Positions 5,203-7,906 of a stretch of 7,906 bases of DNA are shown piece by piece. The translations under genes were made by a program, and so were the position numbers. This DNA is from Peptococcaceae bacterium (GTDB lineage Bacteria > Bacillota > Desulfitobacteriia > Desulfitobacteriales > Syntrophobotulaceae). Location: the NCBI GenBank assembly GCA_012523535.1, contig JAAYII010000235.1, positions 1 through 7,906 on the forward strand, read 5' to 3'. The notes under the pieces were generated by a model, which saw only the letters and a program-made list of their open reading frames with translations, was not told the origin of the DNA and did no database searches. The first letter of the stretch is position 1; each line of letters begins with the position of its first letter.

Positions 5203-7290
5203 TTAGGAAGACGATTCAATAACAAAAATATTTGATTCGCCAATTACATTCTGCTGGCTATCTATCAATTTTATTTGAACTTCGAGTTTGTCCGTATTTT
5301 TCAAATTTTTAAGTCCAACGCCCTTAATATTATGGGCATCAATAAAATCGGTTTTAACCGGCTTATTATTGAGATAAACGGTATGCTTTTCCTTGAAATT
5401 CTTACCATGGATCAGAAGCAAATCATCCTTGATTTCCACCCTTTCAATAACAGCGGCCCCATCCCCCAAGAGATAGCTTTTGTTTTCCCCGGGCCGGTTT
5501 TCGGGTTGATATCGATATACGTATTCATTACCGAACATTAAATCATACTGCAATAGTTTATAGCTTTCTAAAAGATCAGGCAATATTTTTTCTTGATTCC
5601 AGTAATTAGGGCCGGGGATCACAGCCATATCCTCAGACAGAAGTCCGGATAAAAAATCCGTAAGCGGTCCGCCGGCTTTCTGGGCAAATTTCAAGGTCAA
5701 AACACTCAAATAATTGGACGATATTCGGTAATATTGCTTTACGGTTGAAAAATTATCCCAGATTACAAAAGGTACACTATGCAAATTTTCATAGTCCCGG
5801 TAAGAATTGTCCCCGGAAATAAATCCTGCTTCTTTATAAACTATGTAATCTTCACCAAGAAGCGGGAGGTGGTCACCAAAGAAAATCACTAAGGTAGGCT
5901 CCTCGATTTGTTCCAGTCCCTGGATAAGTTGAGCCAATGATTTATCCACATCGTGTACAGTGTTGACATAATTACTGAGAATTGCCTTGCTGCTGGGACT
6001 TAAGGTATTGCATGATATATTAATCGTATTATCCGGGTACTCTTCACTGGGATAAGGACCATGGGCCTGCATGGACAGAGCAAAGATAAAATCGGGTTTT
6101 GCCGTAGCTTGGATTTCGGTTAGAATCATTTTGATTAACTCGGTGTCACGAATATATTGCCCTTTGTATTCCGGATTATTAAAAAACTCTTTGCTGATAA
6201 ATTTGTCAAAACCCAATTTTTCATACACTTTGTTGCGGTTATAAAACCAGTTATCATAAGTATGAATGGCGGTAGCCGTATAGCCTTGCCTTTTAAGAAT
6301 TAGAGGTAGAGCCTCCAGGGGTCTGTTAATATGCTGGGCATAGGGAACAACCCCGCCGGCCAAAAACTGTGTGGAAAATCCGGTCAAAGCTTCTAATTCA
6401 GTATTGGCTGTACTCCCGCCGTAAACAGGAGACAATAATGTTCCGCTAGTTTGGGTTTGTTGGAGGGAATGGAAAAACGGAATGGGATCTTCACTGAACG
6501 ACACATTTTTCATCAGCGTCGGGTCCCAGAAGGCTTCACTCATGACCATAATAATATTGGGCTTGAAATCCGGCTGTATTTTATTGTTTGCTTGAATACT
6601 ATCCAAGATTTGCTTTATACTGTCTGGACCGTAATTTGAGGGTTCCTGCACATTAAGGTTTTGCGTATTGAGAATCATACCTACTAATAAACCATTTTGT
6701 TCATAATTAATTTTGGGACTGAAATTTATCAATTGTAAACCAAAAGCCTTTTGGATAAAACCAAAATTGAAGTAAAAGTTAAACAATAAGGTTAAGGATA
6801 AAAGTGCAATGATCACTCTTGAAGACCATTTATATTTATCTTTAGGTACAAACTTTAATAATAGCAAGATCATAAATATGGCAATTAGGCAGAAAATGGT
6901 TAAAAAGAAGTAAATAAAACTGAAACTGCCGGAAACATTAAAAGCTTCTTTTATCAACAAAAAATCCGAAGGTAGTAAAGGAATGCCGTTTATAGTCATT
7001 TTTTGATGGCTCACAAAACCTAGGACTGAAAAAAAGAGGAAAATAACGATGCTGGATGTTAAGTATATTCTAAACGGCAAGAGAATGAAAAAATTTATAA
7101 TGCCAAAGAGCAATAAATAGTTTAGGAAAAAAATGTGTGGATAGTATATTACCCAAGAAACGATAGTGGTTATTTTGCCATTGTTTAAGATATTCATTAT
7201 TAAGAGGGTAATTAATGGCATTAAAAATAGACAAAGTGTTTTTGTTTTATTAAACCGTCTTTTGGAACAATTTAAATTTTTTCGAGTCAA
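5203..7290 (-). CDS. LTA synthase-like membrane sulfatase-fold phosphoglycerol transferase with C-terminal beta domain
   Basis: This is a member of the LtaS/MdoB family, which transfers glycerol-phosphate from phosphatidylglycerol to an extracellular acceptor such as lipoteichoic acid. The N-terminus is basic, followed by about five membrane helices (19-36, 45-72, 77-93, 124-146, 157-176). The extracellular sulfatase-fold domain (about 243-550) carries MSEAF with Glu252, GSTANTE with Thr294 (the likely nucleophile, equivalent to S. aureus Thr300), FYNR with Arg352, MQAHGPYP with His410, and FGDHLPL with Asp473-His474. These match the Mn ligands and glycerol-phosphate contacts of LtaS. A final segment (about 612-695, with LLLIHGKNF and KHTVYLNN) looks like an IPT/TIG-type beta domain that classical LtaS (about 646 aa) lacks. 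I see no AxA processing site near residues 180-240. The start is TTG at 7290, with AGGTAAGG (7298-7305) 7 nt upstream; it keeps the cationic leader before the first helix. The natural acceptor is unknown. Confidence 0.87.
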   Translation of the reverse strand: MTRKNLNCSKRRFNKTKTLCLFLMPLITLLIMNILNNGKITTIVSWVIYYPHIFFLNYLLLFGIINFFILLPFRIYLTSSIVIFLFFSVLGFVSHQKMTINGIPLLPSDFLLIKEAFNVSGSFSFIYFFLTIFCLIAIFMILLLLKFVPKDKYKWSSRVIIALLSLTLLFNFYFNFGFIQKAFGLQLINFSPKINYEQNGLLVGMILNTQNLNVQEPSNYGPDSIKQILDSIQANNKIQPDFKPNIIMVMSEAFWDPTLMKNVSFSEDPIPFFHSLQQTQTSGTLLSPVYGGSTANTELEALTGFSTQFLAGGVVPYAQHINRPLEALPLILKRQGYTATAIHTYDNWFYNRNKVYEKLGFDKFISKEFFNNPEYKGQYIRDTELIKMILTEIQATAKPDFIFALSMQAHGPYPSEEYPDNTINISCNTLSPSSKAILSNYVNTVHDVDKSLAQLIQGLEQIEEPTLVIFFGDHLPLLGEDYIVYKEAGFISGDNSYRDYENLHSVPFVIWDNFSTVKQYYRISSNYLSVLTLKFAQKAGGPLTDFLSGLLSEDMAVIPGPNYWNQEKILPDLLESYKLLQYDLMFGNEYVYRYQPENRPGENKSYLLGDGAAVIERVEIKDDLLLIHGKNFKEKHTVYLNNKPVKTDFIDAHNIKGVGLKNLKNTDKLEVQIKLIDSQQNVIGESNIFVIESSS

Positions 7291-7297
7291 TCCTTGT

Positions 7298-7306
7298 CCT
7301 TACCTT
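7298..7306 (-). promoter_or_regulatory. Ribosome binding site deciding the TTG start
   Basis: AAGGTAAGG on the minus strand ends 7 nt before the TTG at 7290. No in-frame ATG is well placed between here and residue 24, which already lies inside the first membrane helix. TTG is therefore the better start. Confidence 0.6.
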
Positions 7307-7326
7307 TCTATTTAAATTTGAGTTTT

Positions 7327-7355
7327 ATGGTAAAACAATAATAATGATCCATCAA
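7327..7355 (-). promoter_or_regulatory. Candidate sigma-A promoter of the LTA-synthase-like gene
   Basis: On the minus strand, TTGATG (7350-7355) and TACCAT (7327-7332) are separated by exactly 17 nt. Each hexamer matches four of six consensus positions. The predicted leader would be about 30 nt, ending at the AAGGTAAGG ribosome binding site. The promoter lies downstream of the hairpin at 7445-7483, which fits an independent transcription unit. In AT-rich DNA such matches arise by chance. Confidence 0.4.
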
Positions 7356-7444
7356 AAAAATCTATATTTAGTTTACCACGTGTATTATTTATATACGAAA
7401 TTTATTATTCAGGATTTCGATACCTTATTTTATAATATTGTCCA

Positions 7445-7483
7445 AATATTAAAGCCATGTCTTGAAGGCATGGCTTTAATATT
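7445..7483 (-). terminator. Strong hairpin terminator after the TldD/PmbA gene, possibly bidirectional
   Basis: AATATTAAAGCCATG and its exact reverse complement form a perfect 15-bp stem around a 9-nt loop. The stop codon of the TldD/PmbA-like gene is 20 nt upstream on the minus strand. In the minus direction the U-rich tract TTTAATATTT is mostly the 3' arm of the stem itself. In the plus direction the stem is followed by CCGATTTTTGTTTTT. It probably ends the gene to the right and could also block plus-strand transcripts. Confidence 0.75.
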
Positions 7484-7503
7484 CCGATTTTTGTTTTTCA
7501 TGT

Positions 7504-7906
7504 CTATCTGTAGCATTTCATTCGTACTACCAGGGCTCTTTCCCCCATTAAAGCTTTGTCCTTGCTTACACCTAAGAAATCATTTCCGAATATCTCATAA
7601 AGGTTACCTGAAATGTTTAACTCCGGCAGCCTTCCTAGTAACCTTTTACCGTCAGTAAGATATGACATTTGAACCGGAGTAGCAAAGTTTCCTTCCGGAG
7701 TATAGTCGCCCCCGCTGGCCATAATAACCATAATACCATATTCTCCTTGTAATATTTCTTGCAAAGTTTTCTCGGAGGGCAATATGGATAAATCACTGTA
7801 ACCCAGCGACGGTACATCGTCATAACCGCCTCCGGCCGAACCGGTGGCTTCAAATGCAAAATCTTGAGCTCGTTTTTTATCCGTATAAGGCTTTAAAATT
7901 ACACCG
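7504..7906 (-). CDS. TldD/PmbA family protein, C-terminal part (5' end off window)
   Basis: An open frame enters at the right edge and ends with TAG at 7504-7506, giving 133 residues of the C-terminus. It reads GVILKPYTDKKRAQDF, then TGSAGGGYDDVPSLGYSDL, TLQEILQGEYGI, SGGDYTPEGNFATPVQ, LLGRLPELNISGNLYEIFGND and ERALVVRMK. This matches the C-terminal domain of TldD/PmbA (TldE) proteins, the cytoplasmic two-subunit metalloprotease that degrades unfolded peptides and trims some peptide antibiotics. The SGNLYEIFGND block is the family's typical TI(A/S)GN motif. The HExxxH metal site, which separates catalytic TldD from its partner, lies in the missing N-terminal part, so the subunit type cannot be assigned. 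The GGDYTPEGNFATPVQ segment looks like neither classical TldD nor PmbA, which suggests a divergent branch of the family. The true start is not visible; an internal TTG at 7782 is not a start. Confidence 0.85.
   Translation of the reverse strand, partial: GVILKPYTDKKRAQDFAFEATGSAGGGYDDVPSLGYSDLSILPSEKTLQEILQGEYGIMVIMASGGDYTPEGNFATPVQMSYLTDGKRLLGRLPELNISGNLYEIFGNDFLGVSKDKALMGERALVVRMKCYR

Noticed and set aside
7344..7658. 104-codon plus-strand open frame across the hairpin and the TldD/PmbA end
   Set aside because: It runs through a perfect hairpin and antisense to a conserved protein end, with no ribosome binding site.
7635..7859. Minus-strand 74-codon frame overlapping the TldD/PmbA end
   Set aside because: It is a different frame of the same DNA; the frame ending at 7504 carries all the family motifs.
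1..7906. CRISPR array, tRNA/rRNA gene, insertion sequence or prophage elements
   Set aside because: I saw no spaced direct repeats, no cloverleaf or rRNA-like sequence, no transposase motifs and no terminal inverted repeats.

Overview
The window is a stretch of bacterial chromosome of roughly 40% G+C. All of its recognisable genes lie on the minus strand. The gene content is a two-gene SufC/SufB iron-sulfur unit of the short type known from archaea and strict anaerobes, an LTA-synthase-type phosphoglycerol transferase, an AT3-SGNH O-acyltransferase of the OatA type, and a TldD/PmbA protein. Together with strong AGGAGG-like ribosome binding sites, this suggests an anaerobic low-to-mid-G+C Firmicute. 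A clostridial, perhaps Peptococcaceae-like, host is my guess, made from gene families and not from any search.

Read in the direction of transcription (right to left), the layout is as follows. (1) The C-terminal 133 codons of a TldD/PmbA-family protein enter from the right edge and stop at 7504. (2) A perfect 15-bp-stem hairpin (7445-7483) follows, then a candidate promoter (7327-7355). (3) A 695-aa membrane LTA-synthase-like enzyme (7290-5203) starts with TTG and carries an extra C-terminal beta-rich domain. (4) An AT-rich gap of 253 bp holds no gene. (5) A 684-aa OatA-like O-acyltransferase (4949-2895) starts with GTG. (6) sufC (2847-2089) and sufB (2108-1191) overlap by 20 nt. (7) A 35-aa single-pass membrane microprotein (1166-1059) lies 24 nt after sufB, and a Rho-independent terminator (951-978) follows. 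(8) A SbcD/YhaO-type metallophosphoesterase homologue (869 to beyond the left edge) has lost essentially all of its metal-binding residues.

Functionally there are three blocks. The two envelope enzymes, both large membrane proteins with extracytoplasmic catalytic domains, probably modify wall or lipid-anchored polymers. The SufC-SufB pair is a minimal Fe-S assembly unit without SufS, SufD or SufU in view; it is translationally coupled and probably co-transcribed with the microprotein. The final gene is a full-length but apparently catalytically dead nuclease-subunit homologue with its own ribosome binding site. Its usual partner, an SbcC/YhaN-like ATPase, would lie outside the window if present.

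The points most worth following up are the dead SbcD-like protein with an intact reading frame, the Cys-rich tail on SufC, the unannotated microprotein in the suf unit, and the extra domain on the LTA-synthase-like protein. I see no CRISPR array, tRNA, rRNA, insertion sequence or defence operon.
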